Below are positions 27,603 through 36,440 of a DNA stretch of 64,000 nucleotides, piece by piece (positions within the stretch are counted from its first letter, which is position 1; each line of letters starts with the position of its first letter). Made by a program: the position numbers and the translations under genes. The DNA comes from Streptomyces marincola. GTDB taxonomy: Bacteria > Actinomycetota > Actinomycetes > Streptomycetales > Streptomycetaceae. The DNA lies in NCBI RefSeq assembly GCF_020410765.1, contig NZ_CP084541.1, positions 1,173,001 to 1,237,000 of the forward strand, in the 5' to 3' direction. A model generated the notes under the pieces. That model saw nothing but the letters and a program-made list of their open reading frames with translations, made no database searches and was not told the origin of the DNA.

Positions 27603-28846
27603 TTCAAGAAGTCGGGGACGTCGAGCTCCTCGACCTGGCCCCCGTCGTACGGCCGGGCGGAAGGCACCTGCGGGGTGCCCTTGACCGGCTCGCGCTGGTC
27701 TGCACTCGGCTCGGGCACGGGCGGCGCGCTCTCCCGCTCAGGAAGGCCGCCGGTGTCGCGGGGCGGCAGGGCGCCGAGGCCGCCGAACGCCGGTCGCTCC
27801 GGCTCGGGTTCGGGAACGGAGCGCTCCTGGCCGAGCGGCGTCGGCTCCTCCTTGGCTCCGTAGCCGCCGAGCGCCTTGTCCCTGCTGCGGGACGGCGGCT
27901 GCCCGCCGTCGAAGCCGGCGGCGATGACGGTGACGCGCACCTCGTCCCCCAGCGCGTCGTCGATGACGGCGCCGAAGATGATGTTGGCCTCCGGGTGCGC
28001 CGCCTCGCTCACGAGCTGCGCGGCCTCGTTGATCTCGAAGAGGCCGAGGTCGGAGCCGCCGGAGATGGAGAGCAGGACGCCCCTGGCACCGTCGATGGAG
28101 GCTTCGAGCAGCGGGGAGGAGATCGCCATCTCGGCGGCGGCGACGGCGCGGTCGTCCCCGCGCGCGGACCCGATGCCCATGAGGGCCGAGCCGGCCTCCG
28201 ACATCACGGACTTGACGTCGGCGAAGTCGAGGTTGATCAGGCCGGGGGTGGTGATGAGGTCGGTGATGCCCTGGACACCGGACAGCAGCACCTGGTCCGC
28301 GGACTTGAAGGCGTCGAGAACGCTCACCTGGCGGTCCGAGATGGACAGCAGCCGGTCGTTCGGGATGACGATGAGGGTGTCGACCTCGTCGCGCAGTTGC
28401 GCGATGCCGTCCTCCGCCTGGTTCGCCCGGCGGCGCCCCTCGAAGGTGAACGGGCGGGTGACCACGCCGATGGTCAGTGCGCCGAGGGAGCGCGCGATGT
28501 TCGCCACGACCGGAGCGCCACCGGTGCCGGTGCCGCCGCCCTCGCCCGCGGTGACGAAGACCATGTCGGCCCCCTTGAGGACCTCCTCGATCTCCTCCCT
28601 GTGGTCCTCGGCAGCCTTGCGCCCGACATCGGGGTTGGCACCCGCGCCCAGCCCTCGGGTGAGCTCCCGGCCGACGTCCAGCTTGACGTCGGCGTCGCTC
28701 ATCAGCAGCGCCTGAGCATCGGTGTTGATCGCGATGAACTCGACGCCCTTGAGACCGACCTCGATCATCCGGTTGATGGCGTTGACGCCACCGCCGCCGA
28801 TACCGACGACCTTGATGACTGCGAGGTAGTTCTGCGGTGCTGCCAC
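27599..28846 (-). CDS. ftsZ: Cell division GTPase FtsZ
   Basis: 415 aa tubulin homologue forming the Z ring. The GTP signature GGGTGTG is at 103-109, and the T7 synergy loop NLDFAD at 205-210. A disordered Pro/Glu/Gly-rich linker (about 320-405) leads to the conserved tail DVPDFLK that binds SepF and FtsW. Preceded by a 280-base leader with two promoter-like sequences and two inverted repeats, in keeping with developmental regulation of ftsZ in Streptomyces sporulation. Confidence 0.98.
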   Translation of the reverse strand: MAAPQNYLAVIKVVGIGGGGVNAINRMIEVGLKGVEFIAINTDAQALLMSDADVKLDVGRELTRGLGAGANPDVGRKAAEDHREEIEEVLKGADMVFVTAGEGGGTGTGGAPVVANIARSLGALTIGVVTRPFTFEGRRRANQAEDGIAQLRDEVDTLIVIPNDRLLSISDRQVSVLDAFKSADQVLLSGVQGITDLITTPGLINLDFADVKSVMSEAGSALMGIGSARGDDRAVAAAEMAISSPLLEASIDGARGVLLSISGGSDLGLFEINEAAQLVSEAAHPEANIIFGAVIDDALGDEVRVTVIAAGFDGGQPPSRSRDKALGGYGAKEEPTPLGQERSVPEPEPERPAFGGLGALPPRDTGGLPERESAPPVPEPSADQREPVKGTPQVPSARPYDGGQVEELDVPDFLK

Positions 28847-28938
28847 GTCGAAGGCCTCTCGCCTCGATTTACGTGTCGCCGCTCCGCGTGAGCCGCAGTG
28901 CGCCGACTGATGCCGATGGGGTTGGATAAGCCACCCCG

Positions 28939-28963
28939 AACCCTAACGTCCAAGTTTAGGGTT
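28939..28963 (-). promoter_or_regulatory. Inverted repeat in ftsZ leader (AACCCTAA dyad)
   Basis: Perfect 8-bp arms AACCCTAA and TTAGGGTT with a 9-base centre, about 93 bases before the ftsZ start. It could be an operator or an RNA hairpin. Confidence 0.6.
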
Positions 28964-28974
28964 ACCTGTGCGTG

Positions 28975-28999
28975 CCGTTCCTTGGATTCCTCGGAACGG
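28975..28999 (-). promoter_or_regulatory. Second inverted repeat in ftsZ leader
   Basis: CCGTTCC and GGAACGG arms with an 11-base centre that itself contains TTGG/CC. It lies just downstream of the promoter at 29000-29029. Confidence 0.5.
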
Positions 29000-29029
29000 A
29001 CACTAAGTCGACAAGTGGTACGCGTTCAA
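29000..29029 (-). promoter_or_regulatory. Proximal ftsZ promoter candidate
   Basis: On the minus strand: -35 TTGAAC (29029-29024), an 18-base spacer and -10 TAGTGT (29005-29000). Fits vegetative-type Streptomyces promoters. Confidence 0.6.
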
Positions 29030-29060
29030 CGAACACGCCGAACCTCCTGTTTTTCTTTTC

Positions 29061-29091
29061 ACCCTATGTGATCGCGCTCGGTCCCCGTCAA
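29061..29091 (-). promoter_or_regulatory. Distal ftsZ promoter candidate
   Basis: On the minus strand: -35 TTGACG (29091-29086) with a 19-base spacer (or TGACGG with 18), then -10 TAGGGT (29066-29061). The start point would give a leader of about 205 bases. Confidence 0.6.
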
Positions 29092-29126
29092 CCTGGGGGC
29101 CGCGGGGGGTGTCGCGTTTCCACCCG

Positions 29127-29945
29127 TCAACCCCCGGACGCCGCTGGTGCGCTGGGCGCGCTGACATCGAAGTACCGTGCGTCGGGGGACGCGTTCATCA
29201 CCGCGGCCAGGGCCTCCGCCTTCCCCTCGGACCGCTCGGCACTCCCCCACCGCACGACGCGGTCGTCCGCGAGCTCCAGCGTGATGGAGTCGTAGGAAGT
29301 GACGCGAATGACCCGCGTGCGCTCCCGCAGTTCGGCCGGCAGCGCGTCGGCCACGGACACCGCCTCGCGCAGCACGCGGTCCTCGCCGAAGTGGCGCAGG
29401 CTCGCGTTCTCCTCCAGTTCCAGCTCAAGCAGCGGAACTCCCTCGGCCGCCTCGGGCACCGTGCCGAACGCGACGCCGTCCGCGTCGACCTCCGTGTATC
29501 CCTCGCCGTCGGCGGGCATCAGGACCTCGGCCGTGCGCTCCGTCACCTTCAGGGTGACGCCGTGCGGCCAGCCCCTGACCACCTCGACCGCCGCCAGGCG
29601 CGGCAGCCGCTCCAGCGCGCGGTCCCGCACGGCCCCCTTGTCGAGCGACGCCATGGGGGCACCGTCCGGCACCTGCGCGGCCCGCAGGATCTGCTCCTCC
29701 GTCAGCCGCTGGGGGCCGCCGGACCTGTGCACGGTGACGCGCTCGATCCGCAGCCAGTCCGAGCCGTACAGCACCCACAGGCCGAAGCCGCAGAGCAGGG
29801 CGGCCAGCACGAGCAGGGCCACCGTCAGCGGCCGGGGGCGGCCCGGCCGGAGGCGGCCGAGCGGCGAGCGCCCCGCGGGTGGCCGCGGGCCGGCGTCCTG
29901 CTGGCGGCGCTTCCTGCCGCGCTCTGCGGTCGTCGCTCCGGCCAC
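29127..29945 (-). CDS. ftsQ: Cell division protein FtsQ
   Basis: 272 aa bitopic protein. A basic cytoplasmic part (1-39) precedes one membrane helix (about 40-59), an exported POTRA domain starting IERVTVHRSGGPQRLTEEQ, and the FtsQ beta domain (LPRLAAVEVVRGWPHGVTLKV). It scaffolds the FtsQ-FtsB-FtsL complex. Lies 30 bases after murG. Not essential for growth of Streptomyces but needed for efficient sporulation septation. Confidence 0.93.
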   Translation of the reverse strand: MAGATTAERGRKRRQQDAGPRPPAGRSPLGRLRPGRPRPLTVALLVLAALLCGFGLWVLYGSDWLRIERVTVHRSGGPQRLTEEQILRAAQVPDGAPMASLDKGAVRDRALERLPRLAAVEVVRGWPHGVTLKVTERTAEVLMPADGEGYTEVDADGVAFGTVPEAAEGVPLLELELEENASLRHFGEDRVLREAVSVADALPAELRERTRVIRVTSYDSITLELADDRVVRWGSAERSEGKAEALAAVMNASPDARYFDVSAPSAPAASGG

Positions 29946-29975
29946 GTCCTCGTCAACTCCCCGGTCCGCGCCGCG

Positions 29976-31067
29976 CTACGCCCTGCGCGCGGCGATCGCC
30001 TCGTGCACCAGGCCGACGAGCAGGTCGTCGGCGTCCCTGCGGCCGAACTCGGCGGCGGCGCGGGACATCGCCAGCAGCCTGCCCGGATCGGTCAGCACCG
30101 GCAGCACGGTGGCCCCGACCCACTCGGGCGTCAGCTCCGCGTCGTCGACCAGCAGTCCGCCACCGGCGTTGACCACCGGCTGCGCGTTCAACCGCTGTTC
30201 GCCGTTGCCGATGGGCAGGGGGACGTAGGCGGCGGGCAGGCCGACGGCGGACAGTTCCGCGACGGTCATCGCGCCCGCGCGGCAGAGCATCATGTCGGCC
30301 GCCGCGTACGCGAGGTCCATGCGGTCCACATACGATAGCGGGACATACGGCGGCATTCCGGGCATCGTGTCCGGCTGCGGCAATTCGTTCTTCGGTCCGA
30401 CCGCGTGCAGCACCTGCACCCCGGAGCGCTGGAGCTGGGGAACGGCGGCGGCGACCACCTCGTTCAGCCGCCTCGCGCCCTGCGAGCCGCCGGAGACCAG
30501 CAGGGTCGGCAGGTTGGCGTCGAGGCCGAAGAAGGCGCGCGCCTCCTGGCGCCGCGCGGCCCGGTCCAGGGTCGCGATCGAGCGCCGCAGCGGAATACCG
30601 AGATACCTGGCGTGGCGCAGCTTGCTGTCCGGCGTCGAGACGGCCACGAAGCGCGTGTAGCGGGCGCCGATGCGATTGGCGAGCCCGGGACGGGCGTTGG
30701 CCTCGTGCACCACGATCGGCACCCGCTGCCGCTTGGCGGCCAGGTAGCCGGGCAGGGCCACGTATCCGCCGAAGCCGACCACGCAGTCGGCCTTCGTCCG
30801 CTCCAGGATCTCCTCGGCCGCCTTGACCGTGCCGCGCAGCCGGCCGGGCACCGTGATCAGCTCGGGCGTCGGCTTGCGCGGCAGCGGCACCGCGGGGATG
30901 AGACCGAGCTCGTAGCCGCGCTCGGGCACCAGGCGGGTCTCCAGGCCACGTTCCGTGCCGAGGGCGGTGACGCCCACGGTCGGGTCCTGCCTGCGCAGCG
31001 CGTCCGCGAGGGCGAGCGCGGGCTCGATGTGGCCGGCGGTCCCCCCGCCGGCGAGGACAACATGCAC
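29976..31067 (-). CDS. murG: UDP-GlcNAc:lipid I N-acetylglucosaminyltransferase
   Basis: 363 aa GT-B glycosyltransferase at the inner face of the membrane that converts lipid I to lipid II. The N-terminal loop GGGTAGHIEPALALA and the C-terminal SGGSQGARRLNE and RAGAMTVAELSAVGLP blocks are diagnostic. Only 6 bases separate it from ftsW upstream. Confidence 0.97.
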   Translation of the reverse strand: MHVVLAGGGTAGHIEPALALADALRRQDPTVGVTALGTERGLETRLVPERGYELGLIPAVPLPRKPTPELITVPGRLRGTVKAAEEILERTKADCVVGFGGYVALPGYLAAKRQRVPIVVHEANARPGLANRIGARYTRFVAVSTPDSKLRHARYLGIPLRRSIATLDRAARRQEARAFFGLDANLPTLLVSGGSQGARRLNEVVAAAVPQLQRSGVQVLHAVGPKNELPQPDTMPGMPPYVPLSYVDRMDLAYAAADMMLCRAGAMTVAELSAVGLPAAYVPLPIGNGEQRLNAQPVVNAGGGLLVDDAELTPEWVGATVLPVLTDPGRLLAMSRAAAEFGRRDADDLLVGLVHEAIAARRA

Positions 31068-31073
31068 CGAATT

Positions 31074-32480
31074 TCACCGCTCTCCGGACGACGCCGCCTT
31101 GCCGCGCCGTCCCATCGTCTTCCACTTGGGCCCAGAACCCCGCATGGCCAGGGCCGCCCTGGCCGCCGGGTCGCTGCGCGCGAAGGCGATCAGCAGACCG
31201 ACGGCGAACATGGTGGGCAACAGCGCCGAACCCCCGTAGGAGAACAGCGGCAGGGGCACGCCGGCGATGGGCAGCAGGCCCAGGACCGCGCCGACGTTGA
31301 TCACGGTCTGGACCATCAGCCAGGCCGTCACCCCTCCCGCGGCATACCTCACGAAGGGGTCCTCCGTGCGTCCGGCCACGCGGATACCCGCATAGCCTAG
31401 AGCCGCGAACAGGGCGAGGACCGACAGCGTCCCCGCGAGCCCCAGTTCCTCCCCCGTGATGGCGAAGATGAAGTCGGTGTGCGGCTCGGGGAGTTCGCCC
31501 CATTTCTCCACACTGGCCCCGAGTCCTGAGCCGAACCACCCGCCCGACGCCAGGGCGTAGATGCCGTGCACCGCCTGCCAGCAGCGGTCGTTCTCGCCGG
31601 GCTCCGCGGCGCCCAGGCAGGCCAGCCGGTCCATGCGGTGCGGGCTGGTCGTGATGAACAGGACCCCGAGCACGGCGACCGCCGCCAGCACGCCGCCGAA
31701 CAGCCGGGTGGGCGCGCCGACCAGCCACAGCAGCGCGAACAGGATGCCCACCATGATCATCACGGTGCCCATGTCCCCGCCGACCATCACCAGGCCGCAC
31801 ACCAGCAGGGCGCCGGGCACCAGAGGGACCATCAGGTGCCGCCACTGGGTGAGCAGGTGCTTGTCGCCCTTGCGCGCGAGCAGGTCGGCGCCCCACAGCA
31901 CGAGCGCGAGCTTCGCGATCTCGCTCGGCTGGAGCTGGAACGATCCGCCGATCGCGATCCAGTTGGTGCTGCCGTTGACCTCGACCCCGATGCCGGGCAC
32001 CTGGACCAGCACGAGCAGCACCGTGGTGCAGACCAGGAACGGGTAGGTGAGCGCGCGCAGCAGCCGGACCGACACGCGGGTGGCCACCAGCAGCAGCAGC
32101 GTGCCGAGCACGGCGGCGAGCAGTTGCTTCCTGAAGTAGAACGTGGCCGGCAGGTCGTAGCGCAGCGCCTGGATCTGGGAGGCGGAGAAGACCATCACGA
32201 GGCCGAGGAGCGTGATCAGCATCCCGGTGCCCATGACGATGTAGTAGGCCGTCAGCGGCCGGTCCCAGGCCCGGCGCAGCCGCGTGACGGCCCGCGGCGG
32301 GCGCAGCGGGAACAGCCGGCGCGGGGAGCGCTGCGTGCGCGGGCGGCTCGCCGGCCGCGCCGCCTGGCGCGGTGCGGAGCGCCCGTCGCCGCCGCGGGGG
32401 CGCGCGGGCCTGGCCCGCGCGGGACCGCGCGCCCGGCCCGCCGGGGACGACTTCTGCGGCACGCGGTGGTCAGCCCTCAT
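31074..32480 (-). CDS. ftsW: FtsW, SEDS-family septal glycan polymerase
   Basis: 468 aa. A very basic Pro/Arg-rich cytoplasmic tail (1-70) is followed by about ten membrane helices. SEDS motifs visible are QLQPSEIAKLALVLW, GGDMGTVMIM and TDFIFAITGEELG, with a conserved PLPLFSYGGSAL loop. It polymerises lipid II with FtsI. ATG 32480 with AAGGAGG. The long basic N-tail is typical of actinobacteria. Confidence 0.95.
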   Translation of the reverse strand: MRADHRVPQKSSPAGRARGPARARPARPRGGDGRSAPRQAARPASRPRTQRSPRRLFPLRPPRAVTRLRRAWDRPLTAYYIVMGTGMLITLLGLVMVFSASQIQALRYDLPATFYFRKQLLAAVLGTLLLLVATRVSVRLLRALTYPFLVCTTVLLVLVQVPGIGVEVNGSTNWIAIGGSFQLQPSEIAKLALVLWGADLLARKGDKHLLTQWRHLMVPLVPGALLVCGLVMVGGDMGTVMIMVGILFALLWLVGAPTRLFGGVLAAVAVLGVLFITTSPHRMDRLACLGAAEPGENDRCWQAVHGIYALASGGWFGSGLGASVEKWGELPEPHTDFIFAITGEELGLAGTLSVLALFAALGYAGIRVAGRTEDPFVRYAAGGVTAWLMVQTVINVGAVLGLLPIAGVPLPLFSYGGSALLPTMFAVGLLIAFARSDPAARAALAMRGSGPKWKTMGRRGKAASSGER

Positions 32481-32518
32481 CGTGGCCCCTCCTTCGTCCC
32501 GCGCCTGCGGTCCGCGGG

Positions 32519-33946
32519 CTACTGCTCGTTCTCTGCCCGGCCGTGGCCGGCCAGCTCACGGACGGCGGCGGCGAAGGCGTCACCGCGCTCGTTGTAGTTG
32601 GTGAACATATCCATCGACGCGCACGCGGGCGCCATCAGGACGGTGTCCCCCGCACGGGCCAGCCCGGCCGCCTCGGCGACGGCCGCCGCCATCGCCCCAG
32701 TGTCCGTCCGGTCGAGGGCGACCACGGGCACATCGGGGGCGTGTCGCGCCAGTGCCTCGGCCACGAGCGCGCGGTCCGCGCCGATGAGCACCGCCCCGCG
32801 CAGGCGCGGCGCGGCCCGGCGGACCAGGTCGTCGAACGTCGCGCCCTTCGCGAGTCCGCCGGCGATCCACACCACCGAGGGGTAGGCCGCGAGGGACGCC
32901 TCGGCCGCGTGCGTGTTGGTCGCCTTGGAGTCGTCGACGAACGCCACGCCCGCCACGTCCGCGACATGCTGGATGCGGTGCGCGTCGGGGCGGAAGGCCC
33001 GCAGCCCGTCCCTGACGGCCGCGGGCGGCACGCCGTAGGCGCGGGCCAGGGCCGCGGCGGCCAGGGCGTTGGCCACGTTGTGCGGCGCGGGCGGGTCGAT
33101 GTCGCCGATCTCCGCCAGCTCCTGGGCGTGGGTGCGGCGGTCGGGGACGAAGGCCCGGTCCACCAGCACGCCGTCGACGACCCCGAGCTGCGAGAGCGCC
33201 GGGGGGCCCAGGGTGAAGCCGACGGCGCGGCAGCCCTCGGTCACGTCGGCCTCGCGGACCAGCGTCTCGGTCGCCGGGTCGGCCGCGTTGTAGACGCAGG
33301 CGACCCGGTTGCCCTCGTAGATCCGGCCCTTGTCGGCCGCGTAGGACTCCATCGAGCCGTGCCAGTCGAGGTGGTCGGGCGCGAGGTTGAGCACGGCCGC
33401 CGAGTGCGCCCGCAGCGAGGGGGCCCAGTGCAGCTGGTAGCTGGACAGCTCGACGGCGAGCACGTCGTACGGCCGTTCGTCGAGCACGACGTCGACCAGC
33501 GGGGTGCCGATGTTGCCGACCGCCGCGGTGCGCAGGCCCGCCGCCGTCAGGATGGCGGCGAGCATGCGCACGGTGGTGGTCTTGCCGTTGGTGCCGGTGA
33601 CGGCCAGCCAGGGCGGGCCGCCCGCGCCGCGCAGCCGCCAGGCGAGCTCGACGTCGCCGATGACCTCGACGCCCGCCGCCCCGGCGGCGGCGAACAGCGG
33701 GCTGTCCGGGCGCCAGCCGGGCGAGGTGACGACGAGTTCGGTGCGGGCCGGCAGGGTGCGGCCGTCGCCGAGCACGGCGGCCACGCCCTCCCCCGCGAGT
33801 CCGGCCGCGAGGGTGCGCTGCCGCTCCCCGTCGCCGCCGTCGACGACCGTGACGTGGGCGCCGAGCCGGGCCAGGGCGCGGGCGGCGCTGACGCCGCTGA
33901 CGCCCAGACCCGCGACGGTGATCCGCCGGCCCGCGAAGGTGCTCAC
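32519..33946 (-). CDS. murD: UDP-MurNAc-L-Ala:D-Glu ligase
   Basis: 475 aa cytoplasmic Mur ligase adding D-glutamate. The N-terminal Rossmann motif AGLGVSGVSAARALA is followed by the ATP loop TGTNGKTTT and NLAPDHLDWHGSM. The GTG at 33946 overlaps the mraY stop by 4 bases and starts the conserved domain. 38 bases separate it from ftsW. Confidence 0.97.
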   Translation of the reverse strand: MSTFAGRRITVAGLGVSGVSAARALARLGAHVTVVDGGDGERQRTLAAGLAGEGVAAVLGDGRTLPARTELVVTSPGWRPDSPLFAAAGAAGVEVIGDVELAWRLRGAGGPPWLAVTGTNGKTTTVRMLAAILTAAGLRTAAVGNIGTPLVDVVLDERPYDVLAVELSSYQLHWAPSLRAHSAAVLNLAPDHLDWHGSMESYAADKGRIYEGNRVACVYNAADPATETLVREADVTEGCRAVGFTLGPPALSQLGVVDGVLVDRAFVPDRRTHAQELAEIGDIDPPAPHNVANALAAAALARAYGVPPAAVRDGLRAFRPDAHRIQHVADVAGVAFVDDSKATNTHAAEASLAAYPSVVWIAGGLAKGATFDDLVRRAAPRLRGAVLIGADRALVAEALARHAPDVPVVALDRTDTGAMAAAVAEAAGLARAGDTVLMAPACASMDMFTNYNERGDAFAAAVRELAGHGRAENEQ

Positions 33947-35007
33947 CAGTCCGCCACCCAGGTTCCGTAGAAGATGCCGATGCCGACGATCACACACATT
34001 CCCTGGATGATCCAGAAGCGGACCACCACGAGGACCTCGCTCCAGCCCTTGAGCTCGAAGTGGTGCTGGAGCGGTGCCATTTTGAACACGCGCCTGCCGG
34101 TCAGCCGGAAGGAGCCGACCTGGATGACCACCGACATGGTGATGAGGACGAAGAGGCCGCCGAGCACCGCCATCAGCAGCTGCGTGCGGGACACGATGGC
34201 CAGGGCGGCCAGCGCGCCGCCCAGGGCGAGCGAGCCGGTGTCGCCCATGAAGATCTTGGCGGGCGAGGTGTTCCACCACAGGAATCCGAACAGCGCCCCC
34301 ATCAGCGCGGCGGCCACGACCGCCGTGTCGAGGGGATCTCGCACTTCGTAGCACGAGGCACCCGCCGTCGCGGCGTCCGCGCAGGTCTGCCCGTACTGCC
34401 AGACGCCGATGAAGACGTAGGCGCCGAAGACCATGACGGAGGCACCGGTGGCCAGGCCGTCGAGGCCGTCGGTGAGGTTCACGCCGTTGGACATGGCCAG
34501 GATCATGAACAGCGCCCACAGCACGAACAGCACGGGCCCGATGGACCAGCCGAAGTCCTGGGTGAACGACAGGTGCGTGGAGGCCGGGGTGAGCCCGCGG
34601 GCGTCGGCGAAGTTCAGCGACAGGATCGCGAAGGTGACGCCGACGATGAACTGGCCGAGCATCTTGGCGCCCGCGCGCAGGCCGAGGCTGCGCCGCCGGA
34701 CGATCTTGATGTAGTCGTCGAGGAACCCGACCAGGCCCATGCCGGCCATGAGGAACAGCACGAGCAGGCCCGAGATGGTCGGCTGGGAGCTCGTGACGAC
34801 CTTGGTGACCGCGTAGGCGATCAGGGTGGCCAGGATGAACGCGATGCCGCCCATGGTGGGCGTGCCGCGCTTGCTCGCGTGGTCGCGCGGACCGTCGTCG
34901 CGGATGTACTGGCCGTAGCCCTTGCGGGCCAGCAGCTTGATCAGCAGCGGCGTGCCGACCAGGGTCAGGAACAGCCCGATCACGCCGGAGAACAGGATCT
35001 GCCTCAT
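33943..35007 (-). CDS. mraY: Phospho-MurNAc-pentapeptide transferase
   Basis: 354 aa, about ten membrane helices, forming lipid I from UDP-MurNAc-pentapeptide and undecaprenyl phosphate. Conserved motifs: RGTPTMGGIAF, FLDDYIK and the catalytic NLTDGLDGLA, then FMGDTGSLALGG. Overlaps murF (upstream) and murD (downstream) by 4 bases each. Confidence 0.97.
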   Translation of the reverse strand: MRQILFSGVIGLFLTLVGTPLLIKLLARKGYGQYIRDDGPRDHASKRGTPTMGGIAFILATLIAYAVTKVVTSSQPTISGLLVLFLMAGMGLVGFLDDYIKIVRRRSLGLRAGAKMLGQFIVGVTFAILSLNFADARGLTPASTHLSFTQDFGWSIGPVLFVLWALFMILAMSNGVNLTDGLDGLATGASVMVFGAYVFIGVWQYGQTCADAATAGASCYEVRDPLDTAVVAAALMGALFGFLWWNTSPAKIFMGDTGSLALGGALAALAIVSRTQLLMAVLGGLFVLITMSVVIQVGSFRLTGRRVFKMAPLQHHFELKGWSEVLVVVRFWIIQGMCVIVGIGIFYGTWVADW

Positions 35008-36440
35008 CGGGCGGCGACCTCGCCATCGACGCCGTCGGCGTCGCCCGCGAGCTGGAGGGCGATGTCCTCCAGGCCGACCGACCTGGACGCCTTCACCAGC
35101 ACGACGTCTCCCGGCCGCAGCTCATCACGCAGCAGCCGCACCGCTGCTTGAGCGTCGGACACGTGCACCGACTCCTCACCCCACGAACCCTCGTTCTTGG
35201 CGCCCATGTCGAGCCAGGCGGCCTCCTGGCCGCCGACGGACACGAGCCTGCTGACGTTGAGCCGGACGGCGAGCCGCCCGACGGCGTCGTGCTCGGCGAA
35301 CGCCTCGTCACCCAGCTCGGCCATCCGGCCGAGCACGGCCCACGTGCGGCCCCCCTTGGCCCTGCCGGCCTCGCCCATGGCGACCAGGGCCCGCAGGGCG
35401 GCCTTCATGGAGTCGGGGTTGGCGTTGTAGGCGTCGTTGACGATGGTCACGCCGTCCGCCCGCTCGGTGACCTCCATCCGCCACTTCGAGAGCGGTCGCG
35501 CGGCTGCCAGTGTTTCGGCGATGTCGTGAGCGGACATGCCTACCTCATGCGCAACAGCCGCCGCGGCAAGCGCGTTCGACACATGGTGCTCACCGTACAG
35601 CCGCAGGGTGACGTCGGCGCACCCGGTGGGGGTGCTCAGCCGGAACGCCGGCCTGCCGTCCGGTGTCAGCCGCACGTCGAGCGCGCGCACGTCCGCCTCC
35701 TCGGCCTCGCCGAAGAGGACGACGCGGGCGCGCGTGCGGGCGGCCATGGCGCGCACCAGCGGGTCGTCGGCGTTCAGCACCGCGACGCCGCCCTCGTCGG
35801 CCGGCGGCAGCTCCTCGACCAGCTCGCCCTTGGCGGTGGCGATGGCGTCCTTGTCTCCGAACTCGCCGATGTGCGCGGTGCCCACGTTCAGCACGGCGCC
35901 GATGCGCGGCGGCGTCAGCGAGGCCAGGTAGCGGATGTGGCCGATGCCGCGGGCGCCCATTTCGAGGACCAGGTAGCGGGTGTCCTCCGCGGCACGCAGC
36001 GCGGTCAGCGGCAGCCCGATCTCGTTGTTGAACGAGCCGGCGGGCCAGATGGTCGGCGCGGCGCGCTCAAGCAGCTGCGCGATGAGGTCTTTCGTGCTGG
36101 TCTTCCCGGCCGAGCCGGTGAGGGCCACGACGGTGGCGCCGAGGCGGCCGACGACGTGGCGAGCCAGCGCGCCGAGCGCGGCCGTCACGTCGTCGACGAC
36201 GACCGCGGGCACGCCGACCGGGCGCGTGGCCAGCACGACGGCCGCGCCGGCCGCGACGGCGCCGGCGGCGAACTCGTGCCCGTCGACGCGTTCGCCCGGC
36301 AGCGCGGCGAAGAGGGAGCCGGGCTCTGCCAGCCTGGAGTCGATGACCACGGGCCCGGTGATGCGGGGTGGCGACTCCGGTATGTCGTGCGGTTCTCCCC
36401 GCACGACCGTGATGAGCTCAGCAACGGATAGGGGGATCAC
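35004..36440 (-). CDS. murF: UDP-MurNAc-tripeptide:D-Ala-D-Ala ligase
   Basis: 478 aa Mur ligase completing the cytoplasmic pentapeptide precursor. The ATP loop is TGSAGKTSTKD, and NDAYNANPDSM is a family marker. GTG start at 36440 shares its bases with the murE stop. Confidence 0.96.
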   Translation of the reverse strand: MIPLSVAELITVVRGEPHDIPESPPRITGPVVIDSRLAEPGSLFAALPGERVDGHEFAAGAVAAGAAVVLATRPVGVPAVVVDDVTAALGALARHVVGRLGATVVALTGSAGKTSTKDLIAQLLERAAPTIWPAGSFNNEIGLPLTALRAAEDTRYLVLEMGARGIGHIRYLASLTPPRIGAVLNVGTAHIGEFGDKDAIATAKGELVEELPPADEGGVAVLNADDPLVRAMAARTRARVVLFGEAEEADVRALDVRLTPDGRPAFRLSTPTGCADVTLRLYGEHHVSNALAAAAVAHEVGMSAHDIAETLAAARPLSKWRMEVTERADGVTIVNDAYNANPDSMKAALRALVAMGEAGRAKGGRTWAVLGRMAELGDEAFAEHDAVGRLAVRLNVSRLVSVGGQEAAWLDMGAKNEGSWGEESVHVSDAQAAVRLLRDELRPGDVVLVKASRSVGLEDIALQLAGDADGVDGEVAAR

